From Cinnamomum chago (Eukaryota > Streptophyta > Magnoliopsida > Laurales > Lauraceae): DNA of 64,000 nt. The notes under the pieces are model-generated. The model saw only the letters and a list, made by a program, of their open reading frames with translations, was not told the DNA's origin and ran no database searches. The stretch covers positions 50,054,501-50,118,500 of the forward strand of contig CP142452.1 of the NCBI GenBank assembly GCA_038049695.1. The letters run 5' to 3'. A program made the position numbers and the translations under genes. Each line of letters opens with the position of its first letter. Within the stretch, counting starts at the first letter, position 1. This document shows positions 11,315 through 23,677 of this stretch, in pieces.

Positions 11315-12235
11315 TCTTTCTTAGTCAATCCAAGTTTGCTCTAGAAATAGTGAAAAAGTTTGGCTTAGGAGAATCTAAGACTAGTTGCAATCCTATGGGA
11401 TCCACTACTAAAATCTCTAGTGACCTTCAGGGTAAGAAAGCTGACCAAAAACTTTATAGGAGCATGATAGGAAGCCTTCTCTACCTCACAGCTAGCCGCC
11501 CTGATATCTCTTTTAGCTTTGGAATATGTGCTGGATATCAATCTGATCCCCGAGAGTCTCACATTAAAGCTGTCAAACGCATCATTAAATATATTAATGG
11601 GACTTCTCATTGTGGTATTTGGTATCCTCATGACTCAACTCTGCAATTAATTGGATATAGTGATGCAGATTGGGCAGGATCAATAGATGATAGGAAGAGC
11701 ACTAGTGGCTGCTGCTATTTCTTAGGAAACTGTTTAGTAGCCTGGCATAGCAAAAAGCAAAATTCTATATCCTTGTCTACTGCAGAAGCTGAATATATTG
11801 CTGCAGGTAACTGCTGTGCCCAGCTGTTGTGGATGAAACAAACTTTATTAGATTATAATGTTCCATAACAATGCATGCCTATCATGTGTGATAACTCTAG
11901 TGCCATCAGTATCTCAAAAAATCCTGTTCAGCACTCACGCACCAAGCACATTGACATTCGCTATCATTTCTTGCGTGATCATGCTGACCAAGGCACTATT
12001 GAGCTATTGTTTGTTCCTACAGATACCCAATTGGCTGATTTGTTCACTAAACCCCTTGGAAATGATCGTTTCATTAAATTGAGACATCAATTGGGCATTG
12101 GCCCTTGCCCTGAATTCTAACTTCTTGTTGGCTTCTCACCTGTTCCTTATCTTATTTTTATATCTCTTATAAACAGGTGCTACTAACAAGGTTATGTGTT
12201 TTATCTTTGATGGGCAGGCTCCTTTGCAATTAGAT

Positions 12236-12510
12236 GTCAAAGGGGGAGAGAGTTCTCCAAGTGAGGGGGAGAAGATTTCAAGGGTTGCTTTGGTTGAGGG
12301 GGAGTAGCTCTGCCTTGAGTGCTTATAGCTTTTAGGTTGGTCGTCTTGTGTCGTCGCTCCTGCAACGAAAATCCAAAGCTCCTTAAATATCCAAAGCTCC
12401 GTAAATATCCAAAGCTCCTTAATATCCAAAGTTGTGGCTGTTCCAGATTTAAAGGAGATTGAAAGAGACTTCAAGCTTCAAGAGTTGCCATCAAATTGCA
12501 AAGGGGGAGA
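12236..12510 (+). promoter_or_regulatory. Repeated polypurine tracts before the copia A 3' LTR
   Basis: Four purine tracts with a GGGGGAG core lie between pol and the 3' LTR: about 12239-12250, 12263-12274, 12297-12305 and 12500-12510. The last abuts the LTR and is the functional priming site. The rest of 12121-12511 is non-coding and includes a short repeated ggagctttggatattt-like segment (12370-12430). Multiplied polypurine tracts are a reported hallmark of Sireviruses. Confidence 0.75.
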
Positions 12511-12511
12511 T

Positions 12512-14046
12512 TGTTAGAGTTTTTGTTTTGTTGCAATTTGATAGGATGCAATCAATTTCATAAAGCTTGTCCTCTCATTCATTCATGGTTTTATTCATAA
12601 GATCATCATGCATATTTCTCATTCTTGATCTTTGTTTTCATCATTTGATATGCATGGTTTTCATTTCAGGTTGCCTCTTTAGTTCATAGAGTTTTTTATT
12701 TCAAAATCCATCCAAGCTTTCCAATGTTTCTATCTTTAAAATCATTATTTGATTTGGAGTTTTCATGGTTTTAAAATCTCAGTTTTCATCTTCTTTCAGT
12801 CATGTTTTTATGCTTGGATATGTGTCTCAAAGTCCCCCTTGAAGATGCCCTCAAAAGTTCATTTTTCTAAATCTGGGCTGTTTTTGCCAGTGTCGCCGGT
12901 TGACCGGGAACACTGTCGGTCGAGTCCTCAGTTTCTGAACTGTATCATGCCAATCGTCAGAAATTTGACCATTGTGCTTTCTCGGTCGACCGAGACCTGT
13001 TTCTAGGTCGACCGAGGACTAGCCGTTGGCAACTTTTTCTTTATAAAAAGTGACTTTTTGGTTGAAGAAAGTTGCTGATCTTGGAGGGACTTTTGAGGCC
13101 AATTGTTTGCAACTTCTCAAGAGCATTTCTAAGGGGATTATGAAGCCATTCCATTAAACCAACCTTTGATCTTCAAATGGGTGTGCTTTCTTTTATCCTA
13201 GTCTTTTTGAAATCATGTTTTGTTTCAAATCTTTGATCTCTTTCTAAACATGATTAACAAGTTGCTTTTCTTTTAGAATGTTGTCTTTCATAACATGCCT
13301 AATATCTTAGATATCTCATATGCTATGAATACAACATGTTGTCATTGTTTCACATGAAGTTGGTTTCTTGTTACAATATAAACATGTTAGACTTAAATTT
13401 GTTTTCTTTGAAATCAAGTTAGTTTACCTTGTTAAATTCACGTGTTAGACAAATCACTCTTTCTCAAACTTGTGTTTATCATCTTTGAATCATTTAAGAT
13501 TGTATCTTTTCGAAAAGAGAAAGAGTAACTTCTAGAAAATGCATTTTACATAAACTTTGTCATTCACATGCATTTTTCTAGAACTTGAGATTTTCACTTT
13601 CTATTGAGCCTATTTAGAGGCACTCTTTTGCAATCATATAGTTCTCTTAATCCATGCATTCTTAGGCATATTTCTTAAGAGAAAAATTCCTTGTCGTAAA
13701 GGTTCATGCTTAGCCTTGAAAAGCATATGTTGTAAAGGTTTATGCTTAGCCTTGAAAAGCATAGTGTTGATTGTATGGTTTGAGGTGATCCTAAACCTTA
13801 ATTGAAGTTAGTGAATACCGGTAGGTGTACCGGGAGTGGATGTAGGCAATTTGGCCGAACCACTATATGTGCTTGTGTTATGGTGATTGTCTTTATGCCT
13901 TCTTTTTATGGATTATGCTCTCTTGGTTGATTTCATTATTCTTCTTCAAAGCATAAGAGACTTAAAAGCTAAAAGAATTAAAATTGGTCTAGGACTTTGA
14001 GCTCACCCTATTCAACCCCCCTCTAGGATTCGATCTTGGACTTTCA
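12512..14046 (+). repeat. Copia A 3' LTR (1535 bp)
   Basis: Same ends and order as the 5' LTR, including the TATA box at 13042-13050. It lacks 22 bp containing one palindrome unit, and the deletion lies between CGGTCGACCG-type direct repeats (near 12899). A few scattered substitutions also separate the two LTRs. It is followed directly by the TGGAT duplication. Confidence 0.93.
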
Positions 14047-14051
14047 TGGAT

Positions 14052-15039
14052 AACCCTGTTGGTTTGATCCACCGACTTGGAGATCCCCCTCTTGTCCCTC
14101 CAGCTGCAGTTTGGATCCCGCTACCCGGTTATTACTGTGGTCTTGTCCCGTTGCCGCAGATTGCTACTGTGGTCCCCGATGCCCGGCTCGCTACCGTGGT
14201 CATGTATAGTATATGTATATGTATATGTATTTATATGAGATCCACTGTTTCTCCTCACCTCGAGTGATTGAGATCAGTGCCTAGTTATTGCTCTATTGCT
14301 TTAGCGATATAGGACTTAGCTTCGTGTGGTTGCCATCTTGCTTGTTTCCCCGTTTCCTTGGTCACCTTACATGTTTTACATTGCATCCTTGTAATTGAAT
14401 AAATGTTTTATCTCGTTCATAGAAATTGTTATTTAAACAGGTTTACATGTTTTGAAAGTAAATTCATTTATTATCATATTGTCATTGTATTTTCCTCCAT
14501 TTGCCAAACCGTCGTGTTTGACCTACTCTTTGGTACTCAGGTCCCGTTGTCGATTATCCCGAGGAGGAGCTTGAGGAGGCGGTCGTAGAACCGCAACAGT
14601 TAGTTGAGTGGCGTGCTGATGATGTCATGTAGACGTTCGGTTGCTATGAGAGACTTATCATTTTGGGGAAACTGTCTAACCATTCTTTGGATTGGTATTT
14701 TGGTTATATTGGCCTGGTGGGCCTCTATTTTTAGGGAAATGTTATTAAATGTTATTTGTATAAACTTTAACTTACTTTTGAGTAACATGTTATTGATCAT
14801 TGCTCATTCTGATACAGTATTTGATGCTTGATGTTATCTTCATGACTAAGGATAGGTTGACTATTTGATTTGCTACACGCTTCCGCACTTAAAAAGAAAT
14901 ATTCATTTATGCTTGTGATATCCTCACCGCGGACACCTGTGGGAAATTAAATAAATGTATGTTATTATTAAACCGATGTGGATCATCATTTAGTCCCGAT
15001 CCCGGATTAGTCCTTCGGGCCCGGTCCGGGGTCGCGACA
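14052..15039 (+). repeat. Outer gypsy LTR, part 3 (3' end)
   Basis: This is the continuation of the LTR from 3475. It matches 2310-3251 of the solo LTR, including the TATA-like tract (14203-14236, a run of GTATAT units), the exon-like block (14541-14632), the 'acacgcttccgcac' and 'tcctcaccgcgg' blocks, and the terminal GGTCCGGGGTCGCGACA. After its end at 15039 the minus-strand copia B LTR begins mid-sequence, so this LTR is inserted in copia B. Whether it is solo or the end of a full element cannot be seen. Confidence 0.85.
14541..14632 (+). other. Exon-like 92-nt block (outer LTR copy)
   Basis: Begins after ggtactCAG and ends with TAG. The frame gives EEELEEAVVEPQQLVEWRAD followed by DVM and stop. 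It differs from the copy at 2747 at many bases but keeps length, frame, acidic core and end. It is the second member of the diverged pair, which makes the conservation more than recent copying. Confidence 0.4.
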
Positions 15040-16316
15040 ACAACACTATCCATGCTTTTCAAGGCTAAGCACCAACCTTTACAACAAGAAGATTTTCTCT
15101 TAAGAAAAATGCCTATGAATGCATGGATTAAGAGAACAATGTAAGTTCAAATGAGCGCCTCTAAATAGGCTAAATAGAAAATGAAATCTCAACTTCTAGA
15201 AGCATGCATATGAATGACAAAGTCTATGAACAATGCATATACTAGAAATCACTCTATCTCTTTTTAGAAAGATGAAACTTTAAATTGATGCAAAGATGAT
15301 AATCATATGTATGAGAAAGAGTTGTATGACAAACACATGAATTTTTAAAAGTGAACTAACTTGTTTTTAAAGAAGTTAAACTTAAGTCTAACAAGTTAGT
15401 TTTGAAACAAGAAAACAATTTCATGTGAAACAAAAACTATATGTTGGATTCATAAAGCTAAAATATTTCAAAGTTCAAAGCATGTTATGAAACACAACAC
15501 TTCAAAAGGTAAGCATCTATTTAATCATGAATTGAAGAAAAACAAAGATAAAAAGACAAAGCATGATTTTAAAAGACTTAGGATAAAGGAAGCACACCCA
15601 TTAGAAGATCGAAGGTTGAATCAATGGAATAGCTTCATAATCCCTTCAATAATGCTCTAGAAAAGTTGTAAGTCCTTGGCCTCAAAAGTCCTTGAAAGTT
15701 CAACAACTTTTTCCAAACAAAAAGCCACTTTTTATAAAGAAAAAGTTCCCAACGGCTAGTGCCCGGTCGACCTGGTATAGGGCCGGGTCGACCGGGTACA
15801 CACAACGGCTATAAAAATGCCCGTTGGTGGAGCTTACATCTCAGAATCCCTGTCGACCCGCAGTGTGCCCGGTCGACCGGGCCAAGGTGTCGACCTGAAA
15901 ACTGCCCAGAAATTCTGAAATTTTAGAAACTTGCAACTAAGAGGGCATCTTTCCAGGGGACTTTGAGGCACATCAACCAAGCTTGAATCATGATTTAAAA
16001 TATGATGATAAAGTGAATTTTAAAAGCATGAAACATTTAAACAAAAGAAAGGATTTGAAAGATAAAGCATTTGGAAAGCTTGAATAGATTTGAGCTTAAG
16101 GTTTAAACTTATGGAAGATTGAAAATCTGAACTCAAACCTTCATGAACATAAGAGACAAACTGATTTGAAAACCATGCACAAGATATGATAAAAACAGAA
16201 ATTATGAAAGAAAAATATGCATGAAGATCCTAAGAATAAGAACATGAAAGAATGAGAGGTCAAGCTATGAAAATGAATGCATCCTATCAAATTGCAACAA
16301 AACAAAAACTCTAACA
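15040..16316 (-). repeat. Copia B 3' LTR, incomplete (minus strand)
   Basis: Reverse complement of a copia A-like LTR. It carries the paired 'gcttttcaaggctaagc' segments, a minus-strand TATA box at 15728-15736, GTCGACC palindromes at 15766-15895 and the terminal TGTTAGAGTTTTTG (ending at 16316 on the plus strand). The first part of the reverse-complemented LTR is cut off at 15040 by the outer gypsy LTR and lies left of the window. Confidence 0.88.
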
Positions 16317-16755
16317 ATCTCCCCCTTTGAAATTTGATGGCAACTATGGAAGCTTGAACTCTCTCTTAATTTCCTCTGAAAGTTGAACAACACCTTCTTT
16401 GGATATTTAAGGAGCTTTGGATCTTTAAGGAACTTTGGATATTCGGGAGCATTTGGATATTTTGGAGCTTTGGATTTTCCTTGCGAGAGCGACGACCTAC
16501 GACGACGAACCTAGAAGCTACACAAATAACACTCTAGGCAAAGCTACTCCCCCTCAACATTAGCAACCCTTGAATCTTCTCCCCCTCAATTGGTGAACAC
16601 CTTGAGGAACACTTGATATTTCTCTCCCCCTTTGACATCTAATTGTAAAGGAGCCTGCCCATCAAAGATAAAACATACAACCTTGTTAGTAGCACCTGTT
16701 TATAAGAGATATGATAAAAATAAAGTGTGGTAACAGGTGATTAGCCAACAAAAAT
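16317..16755 (-). promoter_or_regulatory. Copia B 3' non-coding region with repeated polypurine tracts
   Basis: On the minus strand four GGGGGAG-type tracts precede the LTR: plus-strand positions about 16318-16328 (abutting the LTR), 16547-16556, 16578-16587 and 16622-16634. This is the same arrangement as in copia A. No coding frame is visible here. Confidence 0.75.
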
Positions 16756-19700
16756 TTAGAATTCAGCGCAAGGGCCAATGCCCAATTGATGTCTCAATTT
16801 TATGAACCGATCATTTCCAAGGGGTTTAGTAAATAAGTCAGCCAATTGGGTATCTGTAGGAACAAAAATTAACTCAATAGTGCCTTGGTCAGCATGATCA
16901 CGTAAGAAATGATAGTGAATGTCAATGTGCTTAGTGCGAGAGTGATGAACAGGATTTTTAGAAATACTAATGGCACTAGAGTTGTCACACATGATAGGCA
17001 TGCATTGTTGTGGAATAGTATAATCTAACAAAGTTTGTTTCATCCACAACAGCTACCTGCAGCAATATATTCAACTTCTGTAGTAGACAAGGATACAGAA
17101 TTTTGCTTTTTGCTATGCCAGGCTACTAAGTAGTTCCCTATGAAATAGCAGCAGCCACTAGTGCTTTTCCTATCGTCTATTGATCCTGCCTAATCTGCAT
17201 TACTATATCCAATTAATTGCAGAGTTGAGTCATAAGGATACCAGATACCATAATGAGAAGTCCCATTAATATATTTTATGATACGCTTAACAGCCTTGAT
17301 GTGAGACTCTCGGGGATCAGATTGATACCTAGCACATATTCCAACACTAAAAGAGATATCAAGTCGGCTAGCAGTGAGATAGAGAAGGCTTCCTATCATG
17401 CTCCTATAAAGTTTCTGGTCAGCTTTCTTACCCTGAAGATCACTAGAGATTTTAGTAGTAAAGCCCATGGGATTGCAGCTAGTCTTAGATTCTCCTAAGC
17501 CAAACTTTTTCACTATTTCTAAAGCAAACTTGGATTGACTAAGAAAGATACCATGATCAGTCTGATTAACTTGTAATCCTAGAAGGAATTGTAGGGGGTC
17601 CTACCAGACTCATTTCAAAAGTGGAGCTCATCAATTTCGAAAATCCTTGAGCAAGTTGATCAGATGTGGATCCAAAAGCAATGTCGTTAACATATATCTA
17701 AGCAATGAGAATATCTTTATCAACCTTTTTAATGAAGAGAGTCTTGTCCACATTTCCACACTCATATTCATTTTCAAGTAAGTGACTAGTAAGCTTTTCA
17801 TACCAGGCTCTTGGGGCTTGTTTCAATCCATAGAGGGCCTTCTTCAACTTAAAAACATATTCTGGGTGATGAGGATCCTCGAAGCCTTGAGGTTGAGTAA
17901 CATACACATCTTCCTCAATTTCACCATTTAAAAAGGCACTCTTCACATCCATTTGAAACAGTTTAATCTTCATGCTACTGGCATAAGCCAATAAAATTCG
18001 AATAGACTCCAAACGAGCTACAAGAGCAAATGTTTCCTCAAACTCAATTCCTTCAACTTGAGCATACCCTTTGGCTACAAGTCTAGCTTTGTTCCTTATT
18101 ACATTTCCTGATTCATCCAGCTTGTTCTTGAAAATCCATTTGGTGCCAATTTGACTTTTGCCTTCAGGAAGTGGTACAAGATCCCACACATCATTCTTTT
18201 TAAACTGATTTAATTCTTCTTGCATGGCATCAATCCATTCAGACTTGGTTTCTACTTCAGAGAAGTTCTTGCGCTCAATTTGTGAAACAAAAGAATAGTG
18301 AGCTCACAGATTATGAACCTGTCTTCTTGTAATGACTCCTTTTGTGATGTCTCCAATGACATTATCCAAGTTGTGATTTCTTAATAACTTTGTGGGCATA
18401 GTAGGGACTGAGGGGATTTCTTTTTCAATTTCAGATGAAATAGGCTGCTCAACTAAGGTCTCTTCTTCATCATGAAGAGCTTTCTTAATTTGATTAGTCT
18501 CGTCAAAGACAACATGAGCTGATTCCATAACAGGCATCGATCTGAGGTTGAACACTCTATATGCCTTGCTTTTATCAGAATATCCTAAGAACATCCCTTC
18601 ATCAGATTTGGAATCGAACTTTTCAAGCTGCTCTCTATCTCTTAAAATATAGCACTTACTACCAAACACTTTTAGATAACCCTGATTTGGTTTTCTTCCA
18701 AAATACAGCTCATAAAGGGTTTTGTTAGTGTTCTTTGTCAAATAAACACGATTAATAAGATAGCAAACAATATTGACAGCTTCAGCCCATAAGTTGCGAG
18801 GGAGATTTTTCTCATTAAGAAGGGTTCTAGCCATTTCTTGAATAACTCTATTTCTTCTTTCAGCTACTCCATTTTGCTGGGGAGTTTTTGGAGCAGAAAA
18901 TTGATGACTGATCCCATGGCTTTCACAGAAATCTGCAAATCTTTCATTTTCAAATTTGCCTCCATAATCACTTCTTATCTTCTTAATTTTGCAGTCCTTC
19001 TCAACTTGAATTTTCTTGCAAATCCTTGTAATATTATCTACTGCATCAGATTTTGCATGAAGAAAGGCTACCCATCCAAATCTAGAAAAATCATCAACCA
19101 TAACTAGGATATACTTTCTCCCACCAATACTATGTTCAGGTGCAGGTCCAATGAGGTCCATATGAATGAGTTCAAGAGGACGAGAAGAGGATATATCTTT
19201 TATACCTTTAAAACTTTTCTTGATTTGTTTACCCATTTGACAAGCTTTGCACAATTCAGATTTGTAATCATCTAATTTGGGTATTCCTCTAACAATTTCT
19301 TTCTTGGATAAGATCTTCATCGATCAATTTGTAATTTATCTGACCCATTCTTTGATGCCACAACTGATTTTCTTGAACTTTTTTCGTTAAACACATGGAT
19401 TCATTTTCATAACATTCTTCTATGGTGTAGATGTTATCTTCAGTACGTAATCCAGTGAGTAGAACTTTGTGGGATTTCTCATCCAGAACTTTGCAAGATT
19501 TGCTATAAAAAACAACTTTATTTCCTTTATCACATAACTGACTTATACTCAAGAGATTATGCTTTAAGCCATCCACAAGGAAAACATCTTTTAAAGTAGG
19601 CATTTGATCTCCTCCAACACAGCCTTTTCCAATAATCTAAGCTTTCTGATTATCTCCAAATGACACATTTCCTCCATCATAGTTCTCAAGTGTGATAAAT

Positions 19701-21281
19701 CTAGAACGGTCTCTAGTCATATGTTTGGAGCAACCACTATCCAAAAACCATCTAGAGTTTTCCTTAACTTTAAGAGCGGTTTGAACTAGAAAGTTCTTGA
19801 CACTTTTCTCTTTTTCAATCCAAATAGCCTTAATGAAGGTAGAGGTAGTGGTCTTGGGAACAAACTTAAAAGGAGCTCTAGAAAGATGATTTTGAGACAG
19901 CCTAAACTTAAAGGGACAATTTGGAACAAGATGACCTATTTGATTGCAAAAGTAACAAGTCCATCTAGAGGAAAAGAAGATTTTATCTATTGGTTTGAGA
20001 TGAGTCCTAGTAATATGTTGAAAGTTATTCTTCTTGATACTAGAGGAGCATTCAAAACCTATACCATTATTGTTACCAAAAATTTTGTTCATACCTAACA
20101 TTTGATAGAATTTGTCATTTCCCAAGGTAAGTTTATCAACATGTTTTCCCTTTTTAAGTTTCATTTGTAGAGATTCTGATTCTTGTTGACTAGATTCTAG
20201 GAGACATTGTAATTTATGAATTTCTTTTTCAGCTTTAGCTAGATTGTCATTAGAGGTAGTCAACTTAGATTGAACATTTCTTATCTCATTGTCTTACAAG
20301 ATTAATTGATCTTTTAAAACAATTAGATCATTCACAAGCCTTTTAGATTCAATTTTTTAAACTTTTATTCTTCTTGGTTATGACTTCACAAAGTTCATAT
20401 AGTTCCTCATAGGCTTGATGAATATCATTTTCACTATTCTCATCATTTACTTCTTCTATTAAAACATTATGATCATTGTTTTCTTCAATGGGAGTAAATA
20501 GAAGCCAAGAAGTGGAGTTATCATTATCTTCATCATTTTGAAGTTCATTATTGTCACTACTTTCATCTTCATCATCATCCCAAGTTATGTTCAAAACTTT
20601 CTTTCCTTTCTTATCTTTCTTTTCAGACTCTTTAGGGGAGGGACAATTTAGAGCGATGTGACCAAATCCTTTACAGTTGTAACATTGCACATCCTTCTTG
20701 GTAAAAAAATCCCCTTGAGTTCCTTTGAAAATTTTCATTTCTAGAATCCTCAGAATTTTTGTAGTTCTTTTTGTTTTTAAGGAAATTCTTAAACTTCTTA
20801 GCAAGCAAGATGGTGTTTTCATCATCACTCTCACTGTCATTATCATTTTCTTTATGTTGGGAGCTAAGAGCTACGCCTTTCTTCTTGCTAGGGACTTCAA
20901 AATCTAATTTATAAGTGAGAAGACTTCCTCTAAGTTCTTCAATTTTGATCTTGTCAACATCTTTACTCTCAGTTATAGCTACAATCTTGGGTTTGAACCT
21001 TTTGGGGGAGAGATCTTAAGATTTTTCTAACAGCTTTTGATTCATCCATCTTTTCTCCTAGACCTATGAGGGAATTAACAATCTCCATGAATTTTGTATA
21101 GAACTCGTCAAAGGTTTCTTCCTCTTGCATTTTGAGTTCTTCATACTTTGTTGACAACATTTGGATTTTAGCAACCATGACTTGATTAGTCCCTTCATGA
21201 GTGGTCTCTAAGGTATCCCAAACTTCCTTAGCAGTATTACAATTAACTACCCTGTTGAACTCTTCTTGAGACAAGGCACAA
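16756..21281 (-). pseudogene. Copia B gag-pol, disrupted (minus strand)
   Basis: Related to the copia A gag-pol along its whole length and ends with the same tail (stop at 16756-16758). Visible domains are gag knuckles CYNCKGFGHIALNC and [14 protein letters not shown], protease [11 protein letters not shown], integrase core with IRSDYGGKFEN (the usual HGGEF is altered), reverse transcriptase [11 protein letters not shown] and part of RNase H. Defects on the minus strand include an extra C near 21005 that shifts the gag frame, TAA at 20294-20296, TAG at 19637-19639, a frameshift near 19320, TGA at 18304-18306, TAG at 17698-17700, TAG at 17190-17192 and a 13-bp deletion near 17052. Gypsy 2 splits the gag at 21281, and 58 bp of it reappear at 34006-34063. 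It is more decayed than copia A, which fits its place as the oldest layer. Confidence 0.9.
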
Positions 21282-22485
21282 TGTTAGACCCCGACCCAGA
21301 CCAATTCGTTTAGTGTGTGATTAGTGTGTGTTTAGCTCTAAGTGGGTTTAGGTTGTCGTTGGGATAGAAGTAATTAGTTTTAGTCTTGGACATAGCTTTG
21401 GGGAATTTTGAGAACGTTTAGTACTAGTCAGACACACTCAGGAAGGCCTGAGTGCACGTGTAAGCTTGGGAGGATTGTATCGATTTTCGTGTATTGTGAT
21501 TTTGATTTCAATTGAATGATTTTTACTATGTGTTACAACTTTTGTTTTCAGCCCATTCATGTTTGAAGCCCAAAAAGGGTAAAGTGGTCTTTTATGCACA
21601 AATCTGGACACAATTTTCGAGATCTCAAAACTATGTCAAAAGTATACTTTTTGGAAACTAGATATTTCGAGGATCATTTTATCCTTCTTCGTCAAGGTCA
21701 TTCGAGGCCCACAAGATCATGTTTTTGTCATTTCAAGGTTCAAGTTCATTGGGCCCCATTTGTTAAGGTTTTGAGCCTAACCCTCATCTTTTTCATTCAC
21801 TATCCCCAAAATTCTGCAACTTTCTTAACCTAGGGCTAAAAATCCCTTTTTCCCTTCCACTTCATTCCTCTTGCATGTTCTAGCTAGAGATCTCCAAATA
21901 AAATTCCAAGACCATCATCTTCTTCCTCTCCTTGCAAGCTTTCTATTGGTACAAATTTCTGGGAATTTCTTGTGGGATAAGCTCTTCATTTTCTTCATCT
22001 TCTTGTTTGGCCATTTCTAGGTAAGAGCTTCAACCCATATTTTTCATAAAGTCTTTTTGGTTCTTAAAGACCTTGTTTTTCATATTGCAAACCCTTTTGT
22101 GAAAATGGGTTCCTTGTTTTCACTTTTGTTGAGTTTTGAATGGTTTTCCATGGGATTCTTGTAGTGTTCGCTTAGCTCTTGAGTAAGAGTGCTTGAAGAG
22201 GAGTGTTTAGCATTTGGGCAAGGCAAGTAATCTCTATAGGCTCAATGTTGCATGTGTATTTTTGATTTCATGGTTGTTCTAGAAATTGTGCATATAAACT
22301 TTTTATAAACTTCATGATCTTGTTTCCATTGGATTGGATGTTTGAAATGGTGAAAATGAACCCTTGGTGAGCATGAAGGCTCAAGGATTGTATGTGGCTT
22401 AAGGATGAGAAGAAGGAGAGAAATGTATTGGAAGTTGTACAAGAGAAAGGGTTTTTCTGCACTCAGCGAGCACATGCAGAAGCTT

Positions 22486-22695
22486 GTCCGCTCGAGCGAC
22501 CAAGCCACTACTTGATTCGGACGCAGACAGAGAGTTGTCCGCTCGAGCGACCTTATTGTCCGCTCAAACGAACTGCCCACTGTCTAATCTGGAGCAAGAC
22601 AGAGAGTTGTCCGCCCGAGCGATCTTATTGTCCGCTCAAGCGAACTGTCTCGCTCGAGCGAAGTGTCAATTCCTTACAAGTTCCGCTCGAGCGAA
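22486..22695 (+). repeat. gctcgagc palindrome cluster in gypsy 2 5' LTR
   Basis: At least seven exact or near copies of CGCTCGAGCGA (some as cgctcaagcga or cgcccgagcga) lie within about 210 bp, in an otherwise AT-rich LTR. The same cluster is in the 3' LTR (32448-32640) and, shorter, in the LTR at 34064 (35619-35704). It occupies the place of the ggctaaccgcc cluster in the solo and tandem LTRs. Confidence 0.7.
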
Positions 22696-23585
22696 CCTGG
22701 CAGATGCAGGGAGAAGAATTGTTTCATTTGTGTATTTTCTTGAAGGTTGAAAAACAAGACTATGTTAAGGGTTTTGACTTGACATTGTGTAAATGGAACT
22801 TCAAAATGCAACCCAACTTCGGGGACACCAATTCTTGTATATTCCGACATTTGGGGTCCCAATTACACAAAGGTCAATTAGTAGCCTTAACACATGCTTG
22901 TCAGATTTCGTATTTTGAATTTTCGTCTTGGTACGATAAGTACCATCGTGTACTTGTTCTGGATTTCAAGTATAAGCTCGTTTTGAAGAATTGTTTTCAA
23001 GAAAAAAAAAGGGATCACTTCCTAAGCGTGTTATGCATATTAATTATGCCTTTTGCTAGTCGTGTTCATCGTGTTTTGATAAGTGACTTCCCCTTTTTAT
23101 CTCGGCATGTTTTAATAGTGTTTCGCGTGTTTTGTGCATTCATGAATTAAGTGAACAACACTGAGCTTGGACTGCCCTTTCAGTTTGATCCACTGTCTGG
23201 GGTACCTTAAACATGTGGACTGTCTGCAGACTAGTCGTGTATTTTATTACACATCGTGCGTGTCCGGTTCCGCAGCCGGAATCCCCGTATATGTGGGAAT
23301 CGTGTCGTGATTATATTATGTATATCGTGTTTGTCGTGCGTGCTTGCTCTTTTCATTATATATATGATAAAGAAAGGATGGGCTCTTTGTGGAATGTAAC
23401 TATTCATGATATTATAAGTATGCATGTTAGCTTTACTCGTATTTTGAAATGTATCTTAGTCTTGTAACTGTTTACAATCCAGCAAAATGTCTTTATATGT
23501 TCTTTAAAGGTTTACTAATTTATGTTCATACCTAAATTGATTACCTGCGAAACCGTTGTGTTTGACTCTTGTTGTTGGTGCTCAG

Positions 23586-23677
23586 GTGCAGGAGACGTTG
23601 CCTTTGAGGAGGTGCGTCCGGAGGAGGCTTTTGAGCCAACCCCAGCTAGAGAGTGGCAGCCCGACGATGTCAACTAG
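23586..23677 (+). other. Exon-like 92-nt block (gypsy 2 5' LTR copy)
   Basis: Begins after gtgctCAG and ends with TAG. The peptide contains AGDVAFEEVRPEEAF and ends REWQPDDVN. The 3' LTR copy at 33528-33619 differs by a few codons (EEER, FQPTPV, PDNVN) but stays open. The frame fits the copies at 2747, 14541 and 43383. Confidence 0.4.

Larger units (their letters stand above)
5122..12120 (+). pseudogene. Copia A gag-pol, disrupted
   Basis: The start at 5122 (MQSQLGEGH) gives a typical copia gag. Recognisable in order are zinc knuckle CYNCKGFGHIAQNC, a coiled-coil-like acidic/Gln-rich stretch, a second knuckle [14 protein letters not shown], protease [10 protein letters not shown], integrase zinc region (HQRM...CKACQMG), integrase core ([29 protein letters not shown]), reverse transcriptase ([20 protein letters not shown]) and RNase H (GYSDADWAG, STAEAEYIA). 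Defects are a TGA at 5347-5349 (GGA in copia B), a 10-bp deletion near 5815 relative to copia B that shifts the frame, TAA at 6318-6320, TAG at 8796-8798, the solo LTR at 9111-11314, and TAA at 11866-11868. Across the LTR insertion the two halves are still in the same frame. The element cannot make a full polyprotein. Confidence 0.92.
3476..14046 (+). mobile_element. Copia A: full-length Ty1/copia, Sirevirus-like element
   Basis: The element has two LTRs (3476-5034 and 12512-14046), an initiator tRNA-Met primer site, degenerate gag-pol in the copia order (protease, integrase, reverse transcriptase, RNase H), repeated polypurine tracts and 5-bp target duplications TGGAT (3471-3475 and 14047-14051). 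A reverse-oriented solo LTR (9111-11314) interrupts its reverse transcriptase. Repeated polypurine tracts and palindromes upstream of the TATA box are reported Sirevirus traits, so that lineage is likely. No env-like frame is present between pol and the 3' LTR. Confidence 0.93.

Noticed and set aside
12121-12511. Env-like third frame expected in some Sireviruses
   Set aside because: Only about 390 bp separate the pol stop from the 3' LTR, filled by polypurine tracts and short repeats; no transmembrane or signal-peptide frame is seen.
14203-14236. GTATAT microsatellite as an origin or structural element
   Set aside because: It is a short TATA-like tract at the same place as the TATA-like tract in the sister LTR at 2441; nothing more is supported.
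22392-23150. 252-codon frame over the palindrome cluster of gypsy 2 5' LTR (also 215 codons in the 3' LTR)
   Set aside because: The frame runs through the palindromes, where CG-rich repeats suppress stops, and it differs in frame and length between the two LTRs because of indels that are not multiples of three. No domain is recognisable.
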